A stretch of DNA of 64,000 bases from Catenuloplanes indicus. Lineage in GTDB: Bacteria > Actinomycetota > Actinomycetes > Mycobacteriales > Micromonosporaceae. Position numbers and translations under genes: made by a program. Positions 27,757 to 36,060 of the stretch are shown piece by piece (positions within the stretch are counted from its first letter, which is position 1; every line of letters starts with the position of its first letter). The stretch spans positions 5,022,001 to 5,086,000 of the forward strand of contig NZ_JAUSUZ010000001.1 in assembly GCF_030813715.1 (NCBI RefSeq). Direction: 5' to 3'. Under the pieces are notes generated by a model. That model saw only the letters and a program-made list of their open reading frames with translations. It did no database searches and was not told the DNA's origin.

Positions 27757-28383
27757 GTGAACGGTGGCAGTGCGTATTTCGTGGTCGCTCTCGGCTGCGT
27801 GCTCGTGGTCGTGGGCATCGTGGCGCTGGTCATCGCCTACAACAAAGCCCAGCGGAAGCCGGCACCGGCGCCCGCGGCGAAGGGCACCGACCCCTTCCAC
27901 ACCAAGGACGAGGACGCGTTGCGCGGCGACCCACGCACGCTCGCGCCCGGCGACATCGTGGAGATCCGCGGCACCAGCTGGGCCGTGCGCGGCAGCCTCC
28001 GGCTCACCGAGGGCTCCTGGGGCTGGACCGAGCACCTGATCGACGACGCGAACGGCGACCAGGCCTGGCTCTCCGTCGAGGAGGACCCGGACCTGGAGGT
28101 CGTGCTCTGGCGCGAGGTGCCGGACGTGACCGCGAAGCCGGGCGCGGCCACGGTCGACGTGGACGGCCGCCGCTACACCAAGGACGAGTCCGGCCGCGCG
28201 CAGTTCACCTCGACCGGCACGACCGGGCTGAACGAGACCGGCACCGTCAAGTACCACGACTACGAGGCGAAGGACGGCGCGCTGCTCTCCTTCGAGTCGT
28301 ACGGCGACTCCGGCAAGTGGGAGGCCGCCCGCGGTGAGTCGCTGGTCCGCGCCGAGTTCCGGATCTACCCGCAGGCGCGGTGA
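27757..28383 (+). CDS. DUF4178 protein with N-terminal membrane anchor
   Basis: The protein has 208 residues, starting at the GTG at 27757 behind GGGAGGGG. One membrane helix (VALGCVLVVVGIVALVIA, about 10-28) precedes a short linker and the DUF4178 domain. That domain shows PGDIVEIRGTSWAVRGSLRL, GWTEHLIDD and WLSVEEDPDLEVVLW. The fold is beta-rich and faces the cytoplasm if the N-terminus is outside. It is the first gene of a six-gene cassette with tight or overlapping junctions. DUF4178 genes are known neighbours of PSP-type envelope-stress genes, and the exact function is unknown. Confidence 0.8.
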   Translation: MNGGSAYFVVALGCVLVVVGIVALVIAYNKAQRKPAPAPAAKGTDPFHTKDEDALRGDPRTLAPGDIVEIRGTSWAVRGSLRLTEGSWGWTEHLIDDANGDQAWLSVEEDPDLEVVLWREVPDVTAKPGAATVDVDGRRYTKDESGRAQFTSTGTTGLNETGTVKYHDYEAKDGALLSFESYGDSGKWEAARGESLVRAEFRIYPQAR

Positions 28384-28384
28384 C

Positions 28385-28870
28385 ATGCTCGTCGACCTGA
28401 CGCTGCCCTACGCGGACACCACGGCCGCCGACCTGAGTTTCGCGCTCGGCATGCCGCCCGCGCCCGCGCTGCACGTGCTGGAGATCCCCGAGCTGGGCCT
28501 GCAACTTCGCCTGCTCGGCGCGTCGCACCAGGTGATGATGGGTGAGCTGAGCGAGACCGTGGCCTGCCTGCCCGGACAGCGGCCGGACCTGCCCGGCACG
28601 GTCACCGATGAGCGCTACCGCTTCGCGGCCGAGATCCGCACGCTGACCCCGGCGGAGATGTCCGCCGAGGTGAGCCGGCTGCGCGCGGAGCTGTCCGGGC
28701 ACCCGCACGGGCTGGTCGGCCAGTTCCCGGGCGACCCGGACGCGATCACCGCGCTGCTGGCCTACCCGGACGGCGCGGACGCGGTCGGGTGGCGCACCTG
28801 GCACGCGTACCCGCAGACCGGTGAGCTGGTCGAGACCACCACATCCGTACGACTGGGAGCGGCCGCATGA
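28385..28870 (+). CDS. DUF2617 protein
   Basis: The protein has 161 residues from the ATG at 28385, one base after the preceding stop. The frame upstream of it lies inside the DUF4178 gene. The sequence starts MLVDLTLPYADTTAADLSF and contains LGASHQVMMGELSETVACLP and VGWRTWHAYPQTGELVETTT, which match my memory of DUF2617. It is soluble, with no cofactor motif. Tight coupling with the DUF4178 and DUF4247 genes suggests a common pathway. No biochemical role is known to me. Confidence 0.75.
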   Translation: MLVDLTLPYADTTAADLSFALGMPPAPALHVLEIPELGLQLRLLGASHQVMMGELSETVACLPGQRPDLPGTVTDERYRFAAEIRTLTPAEMSAEVSRLRAELSGHPHGLVGQFPGDPDAITALLAYPDGADAVGWRTWHAYPQTGELVETTTSVRLGAAA

Positions 28871-29295
28871 CGAAGCATCGCCGGTGGTTCACCGTGGGCA
28901 TCGTGCTGGCGGTGGTCGGCGCGCTGGTCGCCGGGTGGGCCATCCTCTACGGCAACTTCTCGGTGCGCGGCTACGTCGATGACAAGTTCCAGCGCTCCGC
29001 CTCCAACGACATCGGCGACGACGCGGTGGCGTACGCGTCGAACAACGCGCCGACCGCGGTGGCCGCGCAGATCACCAAGGCCTGGGAGCCGGCCGACGAG
29101 GTGGTCGACGCGAGCGGCGTCTACCTGCGGTACGCGGACGACGCGGTGGTCATCCTGCCCGCGGCCGTCGGCTCCCTGATCCTGATCGAGGACATCGACT
29201 CGGCGCGGCGCCGGTACAGCGGCCACACCGGCGGCTACTGGGGCTGGGGCAGCGGCAACACCATCCGCGGCGGCGGGCCCGGATCCGGCAAATGA
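28867..29295 (+). CDS. DUF4247 protein, N-terminal membrane anchor
   Basis: The protein has 142 residues and overlaps the DUF2617 gene by 4 bp (ATGA). A single hydrophobic helix (FTVGIVLAVVGALVAGWAIL) is followed by an outer domain. It contains GYVDDKFQRSASNDIGDDA, TKAWEPADEVVDASGVYLRY and AVVILPAAVGSLILIEDID, ending in a Gly-rich tail (HTGGYWGWGSGNTIRGGG). The C-terminal Gly/Trp/Tyr tail is typical of the family. Probably extracytoplasmic, role unknown. Confidence 0.75.
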   Translation: MTKHRRWFTVGIVLAVVGALVAGWAILYGNFSVRGYVDDKFQRSASNDIGDDAVAYASNNAPTAVAAQITKAWEPADEVVDASGVYLRYADDAVVILPAAVGSLILIEDIDSARRRYSGHTGGYWGWGSGNTIRGGGPGSGK

Positions 29296-29325
29296 CCACC
29301 ACAATTCTCGAAAGGCGCTGAGTCG

Positions 29326-29745
29326 ATGGATCTGCTTACCGACCTGCTGATCACGCTCTCGTACGGTGTGATCGGTGTGGCCCTGATGGCCGTCGGCTAC
29401 CTGCTGGTGGACATCGCGACGCCGGGCAAGCTGCACGTACTGATCTGGGCGAACCGGAACAGCAACGCCTCGGTGCTGCTCGCGTCGAACCTGCTCGGCG
29501 TCGGCATCATCGTGGTCTCCGCGATCGTGGCCAGCCACAACGACTTCGCCCAGGGCATCGTCAGCACGCTGGCCTACGGCGTGCTCGGCCTGCTGCTGAT
29601 GGCCGGCGCGTTCCTGCTGCTGGACGCGGTGACCCCGGGCCGGCTCGGCGAGATTCTGGTGGAGCAGGAGCCGCACCCGGCCGTCTGGGTCTCCGCCGTC
29701 ATCCATGTCGCCACCGGTGCGATCATCGCGGCGGCGATCATCTGA
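29326..29745 (+). CDS. DUF350 tetraspanning membrane protein
   Basis: The protein has 139 residues made almost entirely of four hydrophobic helices, arranged as two similar halves: SYGVIGVALMAVGYLLVDIATPGKL and AYGVLGLLLMAGAFLLLDAVTPGRL. This internal duplication with D-x-x-TPG is diagnostic of DUF350. It could form a small channel or scaffold. It sits 30 bp after the DUF4247 gene and overlaps the lipoprotein gene by one base. Confidence 0.85.
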   Translation: MDLLTDLLITLSYGVIGVALMAVGYLLVDIATPGKLHVLIWANRNSNASVLLASNLLGVGIIVVSAIVASHNDFAQGIVSTLAYGVLGLLLMAGAFLLLDAVTPGRLGEILVEQEPHPAVWVSAVIHVATGAIIAAAII

Positions 29746-30452
29746 TGAACACCGTCGCGCGGCTCGCGGGCACGTTCGCGGTGCTGGCCGTTGCGCTGGC
29801 CGGCTGCTCGACCGACAACAGCACCACGGTGCCGCCACCCACCACCGATCAGGCGACCGAGACCGCGCGCGTGCTCGCCGCGGCCACCGCTGTGCAGGGC
29901 ATGTGCTACGGCTGGGACCTGCGGGCGAACTCGTCGTCCGAGGGTGCGTCGGTCAGCCGCGGCTCCAGCCTCGGCGCACAGGTGCCGGTCGACTCCGACC
30001 CCACCCGGTGCCCGGAGTACATCGAGGTCGTCGCGCGGGTCACCTACACGTCGGCCAGCAGCGAGGCCGAGGACTCCGCGTCGATGACCGTGGAGACGAA
30101 CAGCTCGCGGGTGACCGGTGCGGACCTGGCCCGGCGCCTCGCCGCGATCGGCTTCACCACGAGCGTGTTCATCGACGAGCCCGGCTTCATGACCATGCAC
30201 GCCGCGCTGTCGCTGCCGCTGGTCACCGCGGAGGCCGGGGCCGCGACACCGGTGCCGGCCACCGGCGCGTCCGCCGCGTCGGCCGGGTCGCTCGCGGCGC
30301 TGCCGCCGGCCGGTAACGACTTCCTGCGCGACCGGTGGGGCTTCCTGGTCTTCGCCGGTGGCTTCGTTCTCGCCGGTCTCGCCGCGGCCGGGATCGGTGT
30401 GTGGCAGCGTGGCAGGGTGAGCACGCCGCAGCCCGCGCCGACGAAGCGCTGA
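29745..30452 (+). CDS. Lipoprotein with C-terminal membrane helix, cassette member
   Basis: The protein has 235 residues. The N-terminal lipobox AVALAGCS puts the lipidated cysteine near position 21. The mature part has TDQATETARVLAAATAVQG, a Cys-containing MCYGWDL, and a stretch of beta strands. A second hydrophobic helix near the end (GFLVFAGGFVLAGLAAAGIGV) precedes a short basic tail. A lipoprotein with a second C-terminal anchor is unusual. It starts at a TGATG overlap with DUF350 and ends in an overlap with the next gene, so it is firmly part of the cassette. Confidence 0.7.
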   Translation: MNTVARLAGTFAVLAVALAGCSTDNSTTVPPPTTDQATETARVLAAATAVQGMCYGWDLRANSSSEGASVSRGSSLGAQVPVDSDPTRCPEYIEVVARVTYTSASSEAEDSASMTVETNSSRVTGADLARRLAAIGFTTSVFIDEPGFMTMHAALSLPLVTAEAGAATPVPATGASAASAGSLAALPPAGNDFLRDRWGFLVFAGGFVLAGLAAAGIGVWQRGRVSTPQPAPTKR

Positions 30453-32005
30453 TGGACTTCGCGGGACGGCCGAGGATCGCCCGGGCCGCGGTGCTCGCGG
30501 CGGTCTTCGTCTGCGCGGCCTGCGGCCTGGTCTACGAGCTGGCGCTGGTCGCGCTGGGCAGCTACCTGATCGGTGACACGGTCGGCCAGGCCTCCATCGT
30601 GCTCGGCGTGATGGTCTTCGCGATGGGCGTCGGCGCGCTCGCGGCCAAGCCGTTCCAGCACCGGGCCGCCTCCGCGTTCGCCGCGATCGAGCTGCTGCTG
30701 GCGCTGCTCGGCGGCCTCTCCGTGCTCGGCCTCTACGCCGCGTTCGCCTGGCTCGACCTCTACGCGCCCGCGCTGATCGGTACCGCCTTCGTGCTCGGTG
30801 TGCTGATCGGCGCGGAGATCCCGTTGCTCATGGTGCTGCTGCAACGCATCCGCGAGCAGTCCGCGGGCAGCGCGGTCGCCGACCTGTTCGCGGCCGACTA
30901 CGTGGGCGCGCTGCTCGGCGGGCTTGCGTTCCCGTTCCTGCTGCTGCCCGTCTTCGGTCAGCTGCGCGGCGCGCTGGTGGTCGGCGCGGTCAATGCCGCG
31001 GCCGGGGTGATCCTGGTGTTCACGGTCTTCCGCCCGGCGATGAGCCGCCGGGCGAAGATCGGGCTCGGTGCCGGCTCCGTGGTGGTCGCGCTCAGCCTCG
31101 GGTACGCGTACGCGGTCGCGTACGACTTCGAGGTGAACGCGCGCCAGGAGCTCTACCGCGACCCGATCGTGCACGCGGAGCGCAGCCGCTACCAGGAGAT
31201 CGTGCTGACCGAGTCGGTGCCGATCGTCTCCGGCGGCGTCGCGGACACGCGCCTCTTCCTCAACGGCGACCTGCAGTTCAGCTCCGTCGACGAGTACCGC
31301 TACCACGAGGCGCTGGTGCACCCGGTGATGGCCGGGGTGCGGGGCGACGTGCTGGTGCTCGGCGGCGGCGACGGGCTCGCGCTCCGCGAGGTGCTGGCGT
31401 ACCCGTCCGTCACGTCGGCCACGCTGGTCGAGCTGGACCCGGCCGTGGTGGCGCTGGCCCGGACCCGCCCGGAGATCCGCGCACTCAACCGCGATTCCTT
31501 CGAGGACCCACGGGTACGGGTGGTGGAGGCGGACGCGTTCGCCTGGCTGCGCTCCGCGGCCAGCCGGTACGACGCCGTGGTGGTGGACATGCCGGACCCC
31601 GACGAGACCGCGACCGCGAAGCTCTACTCCGTCGAGTTCTACACGCTCGTGCGCAACGTGCTGGACGAGGGCGCGAGCATGGTGGTGCAGGCCGGGTCGC
31701 CGTACTTCGCGCCGAAGTCGTTCTGGTGCATCGAGGCGACGATCCGCGCGGCCGGGTTCGGCACCACGCCGTACCACGTGGACGTGCCGTCGTTCGGCGA
31801 CTGGGGCTTCGTGCTGGCCGCGCCGGACGCGCCCGGCCCCGCACTGCGCACCGAGCCACCGGCCACGCCGCGCTTCCTCTCCCCGTCCGTGCTGGCCGCC
31901 GGCGCGGTTTTCCCGCCCGACCGCGGCCCGGTCGACGTGAAGGTCTCCACGCTTCTGTCGCCGCACGTGCTGGAGTATGTACGCAGTGAATGGCGAAGTT
32001 ATTGA
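30452..32005 (+). CDS. Membrane-anchored spermidine-synthase-like methyltransferase-fold protein
   Basis: The protein has 517 residues from the ATG at 30452, overlapping the preceding stop (TGATG). Residues 1-215 form about seven membrane helices (AAVLAAVFVCAACGLVYELA, LIGTAFVLGVLIGAEIP). The C-terminal half is a Rossmann-type aminopropyltransferase domain with FLNGDLQFSSVDEYRYHE, VLGGGDGLALREVL near 301-314 and VVDMPDPDETATAKLYS. It resembles polyamine aminopropyltransferases, but the true substrate is unknown. It is the last gene of the cassette. Confidence 0.8.
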   Translation: MDFAGRPRIARAAVLAAVFVCAACGLVYELALVALGSYLIGDTVGQASIVLGVMVFAMGVGALAAKPFQHRAASAFAAIELLLALLGGLSVLGLYAAFAWLDLYAPALIGTAFVLGVLIGAEIPLLMVLLQRIREQSAGSAVADLFAADYVGALLGGLAFPFLLLPVFGQLRGALVVGAVNAAAGVILVFTVFRPAMSRRAKIGLGAGSVVVALSLGYAYAVAYDFEVNARQELYRDPIVHAERSRYQEIVLTESVPIVSGGVADTRLFLNGDLQFSSVDEYRYHEALVHPVMAGVRGDVLVLGGGDGLALREVLAYPSVTSATLVELDPAVVALARTRPEIRALNRDSFEDPRVRVVEADAFAWLRSAASRYDAVVVDMPDPDETATAKLYSVEFYTLVRNVLDEGASMVVQAGSPYFAPKSFWCIEATIRAAGFGTTPYHVDVPSFGDWGFVLAAPDAPGPALRTEPPATPRFLSPSVLAAGAVFPPDRGPVDVKVSTLLSPHVLEYVRSEWRSY

Positions 32006-32054
32006 TGAGCGGGTTTCATCAGTGGTGAAACCGATCGCATAAGAGGGGAGCGTC

Positions 32055-33011
32055 GTGTCGAATCCCTACAGTCAGGGCGTCCAGCCGGTGCCGCAACGGC
32101 CGGGCGTCGTGACGGTGGCCGGGTATCTGCTGTTCGCCACGGCCGCACTGACGGTGCTGGGCAGCCTGGCGTCCATCGTGTCCATCGGGCCGACCATGGA
32201 CGTGTACGCGAACGCCTACGCCGGGACCGCGGCCGAGGGCACCGAGGCGGTCGTGATCGGCAGCCTGGTGTTCGGCGTGGTGGTCAACCTGCTGCTGGCG
32301 GCTGGCTTCGTGGCGTTGGCGATCTTCAACAACAAGGGCAAGAACCCGTCGCGCGTGACCACCTGGGTGATCGGCGGCCTCAGCATCTGCTGCACCGGCT
32401 TCGGGCTGGCGGGCACCGCGCTCAGCAGCGCGATGACCGGACTCACCGCTGACCTGCCCGCCGACAGCGGCATGCCGGATCCGGAGGCGGTCAACCAGCA
32501 GCTGGCCGACGCGATCCCGGCGTGGGTCACCCCGCTCACGGTGGTCACCAGCGTGCTCACGCTGCTGCTTCTGCTGGCCGTGGTGATTCTGCTGGCGCTG
32601 CCGCCGGCGAACGACTTCTTCCGCAAGCCGGCCGCGGTCTGGCAGCCGCCGGGCGCGGGCTACCCGGGCGGTTACCCGGGTGTGCCGGGCAGCGATTACC
32701 CGGGTGCGCCGGGCGCGGGTTACCCGGGCTACCCGGGCGGGGTGGCTTACCCGCCGCCGAGCCAGGCGCCCTACCCGCCGCAGCCGGCCCAGCCGGGTAC
32801 CTACCCGCCGGACTATCCGCCGGCGCCGCAGGCCGGTTATCCGCCGGCACCGCAGGGTGGGGCCACGCCGCCGGACTACCCGCCGCCGCCCGCGTCGGGG
32901 CCGCCCGCATCGGGGCCGTCGCCGTTCGACAACCCGGCTCCGCCGTGGTCCGGCCCGCCGAGCCCGCCGCCGTCGGATCCGCCCGCACCGCCGTCGTCCT
33001 CGAACCCCTGA
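32055..33011 (+). CDS. Tetraspanning membrane protein with Pro/Tyr/Gly-rich tail
   Basis: The protein has 318 residues, starting at the GTG at 32055 after AGAGGGGAG. Four hydrophobic helices (about 20-45, 70-95, 105-130 and 160-185) precede a long C-terminal tail of YPG, PGAPG and YPPAPQ repeats that is presumably disordered. The tail resembles other actinomycete YPG-rich membrane proteins. The next gene has the same four-helix core with a shorter Pro-rich tail, so the two are probably paralogues. Function unknown. Confidence 0.75.
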   Translation: MSNPYSQGVQPVPQRPGVVTVAGYLLFATAALTVLGSLASIVSIGPTMDVYANAYAGTAAEGTEAVVIGSLVFGVVVNLLLAAGFVALAIFNNKGKNPSRVTTWVIGGLSICCTGFGLAGTALSSAMTGLTADLPADSGMPDPEAVNQQLADAIPAWVTPLTVVTSVLTLLLLLAVVILLALPPANDFFRKPAAVWQPPGAGYPGGYPGVPGSDYPGAPGAGYPGYPGGVAYPPPSQAPYPPQPAQPGTYPPDYPPAPQAGYPPAPQGGATPPDYPPPPASGPPASGPSPFDNPAPPWSGPPSPPPSDPPAPPSSSNP

Positions 33012-33022
33012 GTTGTCGCACG

Positions 33023-33060
33023 AGCCCCGTCGCGCCCCGCGCGGCGGGGCTCACTTTTTG
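33023..33060 (+). terminator. Rho-independent terminator
   Basis: GAGCCCCGTCGCGC (33023-33036) pairs with GCGCGGCGGGGCTC (33040-33053) with one G-T pair and a 3-nt loop, followed by ACTTTTTG. It lies 12 bp after the membrane protein gene. Confidence 0.88.
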
Positions 33061-33111
33061 TCCCCTCGACGAGTAGGTTCATGCCCGGGGACGTGACGTC
33101 GAGGGGAACGC

Positions 33112-33780
33112 GTGGCTGTTTCGGGACCGGCGGTGCCAGCACCCGCCACGCGACCGCCGGGCACGGTCTCGCTCGCCGCGGCGCTGCTGATCGTGATGGG
33201 CGTCGCCGGCATACTGGCGGCCGCGTTGCACCTGCTGCTGACCATAAACGGGCTGGGTGACTTCGCCTCCGACGCGCGGCGGTTCGGCGGCGATCCGACG
33301 CTGGCCGACCGCGTCGAGGGCGGCATCCGCGGCGCCGCGATCGCGGGTGTGGTGCTCTCCGGCGTGGTCGGTGTGCTCCTGGTGTCGCTGGCCGTGGGCC
33401 TGCGCGGCGGCCTGACCGCGGCCCGCGTGGCCACCTGGGTGGTCTGCGCGCTCGGGCTCTGCGGCGGCGCGGCCAGCTTGGCGGCCGGTCTGCTGCAGCG
33501 CGACCTCGGCTCCGACGACCCGCGGGTGGCCGGCGTCTTCGCCGCGTCCGCGGACGTCTACCCGGGCTGGTGGGTCGCGGCCGGAATCGGGCTTGCCGTA
33601 GCGCAAGTAGTTGGTTACTTTCTGGTAGCCGTGTTCCTGGCGGTCGGCCAGCGCGCGAAGACGGCACCGCACGCGCCGGTGCCCGCCGCGTGGCCGTTCC
33701 CGGCTCCGCCCATGCCCACCGTGGCGCCTCATCCCGACCCGTCGCGGTCCCCGTGGGCGCCGCCGCCCCCACCGAGGTGA
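33112..33780 (+). CDS. Tetraspanning membrane protein, paralogue-like
   Basis: The protein has 222 residues, starting at the GTG at 33112 after GAGGGGA. Four membrane helices are clear: AALLIVMGVAGILAAALHLL, GVVLSGVVGVLLVSLAVGL, TWVVCALGLCGGAASLAAGL and AVAQVVGYFLVAVFLAVG. A short Pro-rich tail follows. The layout parallels the protein encoded at 32055. It is separated from that gene by a strong terminator and should have its own promoter in the 50-bp gap. Function unknown. Confidence 0.75.
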   Translation: MAVSGPAVPAPATRPPGTVSLAAALLIVMGVAGILAAALHLLLTINGLGDFASDARRFGGDPTLADRVEGGIRGAAIAGVVLSGVVGVLLVSLAVGLRGGLTAARVATWVVCALGLCGGAASLAAGLLQRDLGSDDPRVAGVFAASADVYPGWWVAAGIGLAVAQVVGYFLVAVFLAVGQRAKTAPHAPVPAAWPFPAPPMPTVAPHPDPSRSPWAPPPPPR

Positions 33781-33782
33781 TC

Positions 33783-34583
33783 GTGCCCGAGCAGCCGCCG
33801 CGCCGTGTCGCGCTGATCACCGGCGCGACCGCCGGTCTCGGTGCCGCGTTCGCGGGCCGGCTGGCCGCGGAGCGGTGGGACCTGACGCTGGTGTCCCGCG
33901 ACGCGGCCCGGCTGTCCGCGAGCGCGGAGGAGCTGCGCGCCCGGCACGGCGTACGGGTGAACGTCCTCCCGGCCGATCTGGCGACCGAGTCCGGCACCGC
34001 CGCGGTCGAGAAGTACCTCCGGTCCGAGCCGGTCGAACTTCTGGTGAACAACGCCGGCATCGGGCTGAACAAGCGATTCCTGCGCTCCACGCTGGATGAC
34101 GAACTGCGCATTCTGCGGCTCAACGTGGAAGCCGTCATGCGTCTGACTTTTGCGGTTTTGCCGCAAATGACGGAAAGACGCTCCGGCGGTGTGATCAACG
34201 TCTCCTCGGTGGCGGGCTACGGTGTCACGGCGCCTGGATCGACGTACACCGCCACGAAGGCGTACGTGATCAATTTCAGCGAGTCCGTTGCTCAGTCCGT
34301 CCGCCGGCACGGTGTGCACGTGCTCGCGCTCTGTCCCGGTTTCATCCGCACGGAGTTTCATCAGCGGGCCGGTATCCCGACCGCCGGGTCGCCCGGCTGG
34401 ATCTGGCTGAAGGCCGACACCGTCGCCGCCAAGGCCTTGTCTGACCTGCGTAAAGGCCGCTACGTTAGCGTCCCGACCATGCGCTACAAGCTCGCCGCGA
34501 CCGCGTTGCGGCACACGCCGCACGGGCTCGTCCGGCGCTTCAGCGAGGCGGGCAACCGCGCCGTCGGGCGGGGCACGCGGTGA
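33783..34583 (+). CDS. Short-chain dehydrogenase/reductase
   Basis: The protein has 266 residues from the GTG at 33783. A GTG at 33777 is also in frame. The Rossmann signature TGATAGLGAAFA near the N-terminus, the NNAG motif (LLVNNAGIGLNKRF), the catalytic Ser in INVSSVAGY and YTATKAY (YxxxK) are all present. It is a classical SDR with intact active site. The C-terminal part (RYVSVPTMRYKLAATALRHT) resembles SDRs acting on lipids or ketoacyl substrates. The substrate is unknown. Confidence 0.88.
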   Translation: MPEQPPRRVALITGATAGLGAAFAGRLAAERWDLTLVSRDAARLSASAEELRARHGVRVNVLPADLATESGTAAVEKYLRSEPVELLVNNAGIGLNKRFLRSTLDDELRILRLNVEAVMRLTFAVLPQMTERRSGGVINVSSVAGYGVTAPGSTYTATKAYVINFSESVAQSVRRHGVHVLALCPGFIRTEFHQRAGIPTAGSPGWIWLKADTVAAKALSDLRKGRYVSVPTMRYKLAATALRHTPHGLVRRFSEAGNRAVGRGTR

Positions 34584-34890
34584 TCCGGCGGCTGCGCGGT
34601 GCGGCTGACCGGGCGTACCGATCGAGGAATCACGCTCTATCAAATTTGCGCGAAGCGCGGTAGCGCCGACACGGTCTGTCCCGTTCGACGGTTGAAGCAA
34701 ATATCTACCGTCGTGGTTTCTTTGGGTGGCCGGTGAGTCACCCTCAGGCGACGATCGGCCTCGATGGGCTGGTCGGAGCGTTCAGTGAGGACCTCTCCGT
34801 CACGTCATTCACTCCCCCGTCCAACCGATTTTTTCGCGTCGAGCCGGGTCGACCGTTCGCTTCTCAGCATTGAGCAGTACCCTCAACGCC
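34584..34890. other. Intergenic stretch before pyrE
   Basis: About 307 bp without a gene. It contains AT-richer patches (TATCAAATTTGCG, GCAAATATCTACCG and CCGATTTTTTCGCG) that could hold the pyrE promoter. No -35/-10 pair of good quality, riboswitch or strong hairpin was recognised. Confidence 0.4.
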
Positions 34891-35430
34891 ATGGGCGACC
34901 GTGACGACCTGCGTAAATTCATCACTGACTTAGCCGTGGTGCACGGCAAGGTCGTGCTGTCGTCTGGGCAGGAAGCTGATTGGTATGTCGACCTTCGTCG
35001 CGTCACACTGCACCACGCGGCGGCTCCCCTCGTTGGGCGGGTGATGCGAGACCTCACGGCGGACTGGGATTTCGACGTGGTGGGTGGCTTGACCCTGGGC
35101 GCCGATCCGGTGTCCGTGGCCATGCTGCATGCCGCGGCGGATTCGGATCGACCGTTGGATGCGTGCGTGGTTCGGAAGGCCGGTAAGGCTCACGGACTGC
35201 AACGGCGCATCGAAGGTCCGGACGTGGCCGGTCGGCGCGTCCTGGCGGTCGAGGACACGTCGACGACCGGCGGCAGCGTGCTGCAGGCCGTCGAGGCGTT
35301 GCAGCAGGCCGGAGCCGAGGTAGTGGGTGTAGCGGTTATTGTTGATCGAGGTGCAGGCGATGCGGTGCGGGCCGCGGGACTGCCCTATCGAGCGGCCTAT
35401 ACATTGGCCGACCTCGGCCTAACGGCCTAA
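34891..35430 (+). CDS. pyrE: Orotate phosphoribosyltransferase
   Basis: The protein has 179 residues from the ATG at 34891 (MGDRDDLRKFITDLAVVHGK). A TTG seven codons upstream is less likely. The PRPP-binding motif RVLAVEDTSTTGGSVLQAV and the block VVGGLTLGADPVSVAM are present, with the KAGKAHG active-site region. It makes OMP from orotate and PRPP in pyrimidine synthesis. It stands alone, apart from other pyr genes. The codon use is slightly less GC-biased near its start than in its neighbours. Confidence 0.93.
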   Translation: MGDRDDLRKFITDLAVVHGKVVLSSGQEADWYVDLRRVTLHHAAAPLVGRVMRDLTADWDFDVVGGLTLGADPVSVAMLHAAADSDRPLDACVVRKAGKAHGLQRRIEGPDVAGRRVLAVEDTSTTGGSVLQAVEALQQAGAEVVGVAVIVDRGAGDAVRAAGLPYRAAYTLADLGLTA

Positions 35431-35487
35431 AAGTTTACCGATTCGGACCTGCTGATATGCAGGCGAATCGATGCTGTAGGTGGAAGG

Positions 35488-35865
35488 ATGGATTTCGTGG
35501 GAACTGCGTTGGCCGAACTGACCATGCCTCAGATCTCGCCGCTCGCCGGCGAGCCGATTGAACGTGCCGACGCCGAGCGTCTGGCGGGTGTCCTCAAGGC
35601 GCTCGCCGACCCGGCCCGGCTGCGGCTTCTCAGCCTCATCCAGTCCGCCCCGGAGGGCGAGGCCTGCGTGTGCGACCTGACCGCGCCGCTCGGGCTCTCC
35701 CAGCCGACGGTGAGCCACCACCTGCGCATCCTCACCGAGGCCGGCTTGCTGGAGCGGGAGAAGCGCGGTGTGTGGGCCTACTACCGGCTGGTGCCGTCGG
35801 CGATCGCCACGATCGCTGACCTGCTCACCCCGCCGCGGAAGCGGGCGACGAAGAAGACTCGCTGA
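35488..35865 (+). CDS. ArsR-family metal-sensing transcription regulator
   Basis: The protein has 125 residues from the ATG at 35488 (AGGTGG 4 nt upstream). A GTG at 35497 with AAGGA 9 nt upstream is an alternative start. The winged HTH is clear: LKALADPARLRLLSLI, LGLSQPTVSHHLRILTEAG and the wing VWAYYRLVP. The metal-site motif of ArsR/SmtB proteins is seen as ACVCDLT. No metal transporter is adjacent, so its target is unknown. Confidence 0.85.
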   Translation: MDFVGTALAELTMPQISPLAGEPIERADAERLAGVLKALADPARLRLLSLIQSAPEGEACVCDLTAPLGLSQPTVSHHLRILTEAGLLEREKRGVWAYYRLVPSAIATIADLLTPPRKRATKKTR

Positions 35866-35993
35866 GTCTGACGGTCTTACCGCCGGGCACGGCGGGCCGG
35901 CTCACCGGCCCGTCGTGCCCGGCGTCATGGCCAGCGGGGTCCGGTTGCGCGCCGTGGGGACGGCGCTCCGAGCCCGGTGACCGGGAGTAACAC

Positions 35994-36024
35994 AATGGCG
36001 CGGCCCCCTGGGGACCGCGCCATT
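35994..36024. terminator. Bidirectional terminator between arsR-type gene and dedA
   Basis: AATGGCGCGGCCCC and GGGGACCGCGCCATT form a stem of about 14 bp with one mismatch and a very short loop, between convergent genes. CTCGTCTTCT follows on the plus strand. Confidence 0.75.
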
Positions 36025-36060
36025 CTCGTCTTCTGCGGACAACCCTCCGCCCGGATCTGC

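Noticed and set aside
32012-32032. GGTTTCA/TGAAACC hairpin after the spermidine-synthase-like gene
   Set aside because: Only 7 bp and no T-tract; too weak to call a terminator with confidence.
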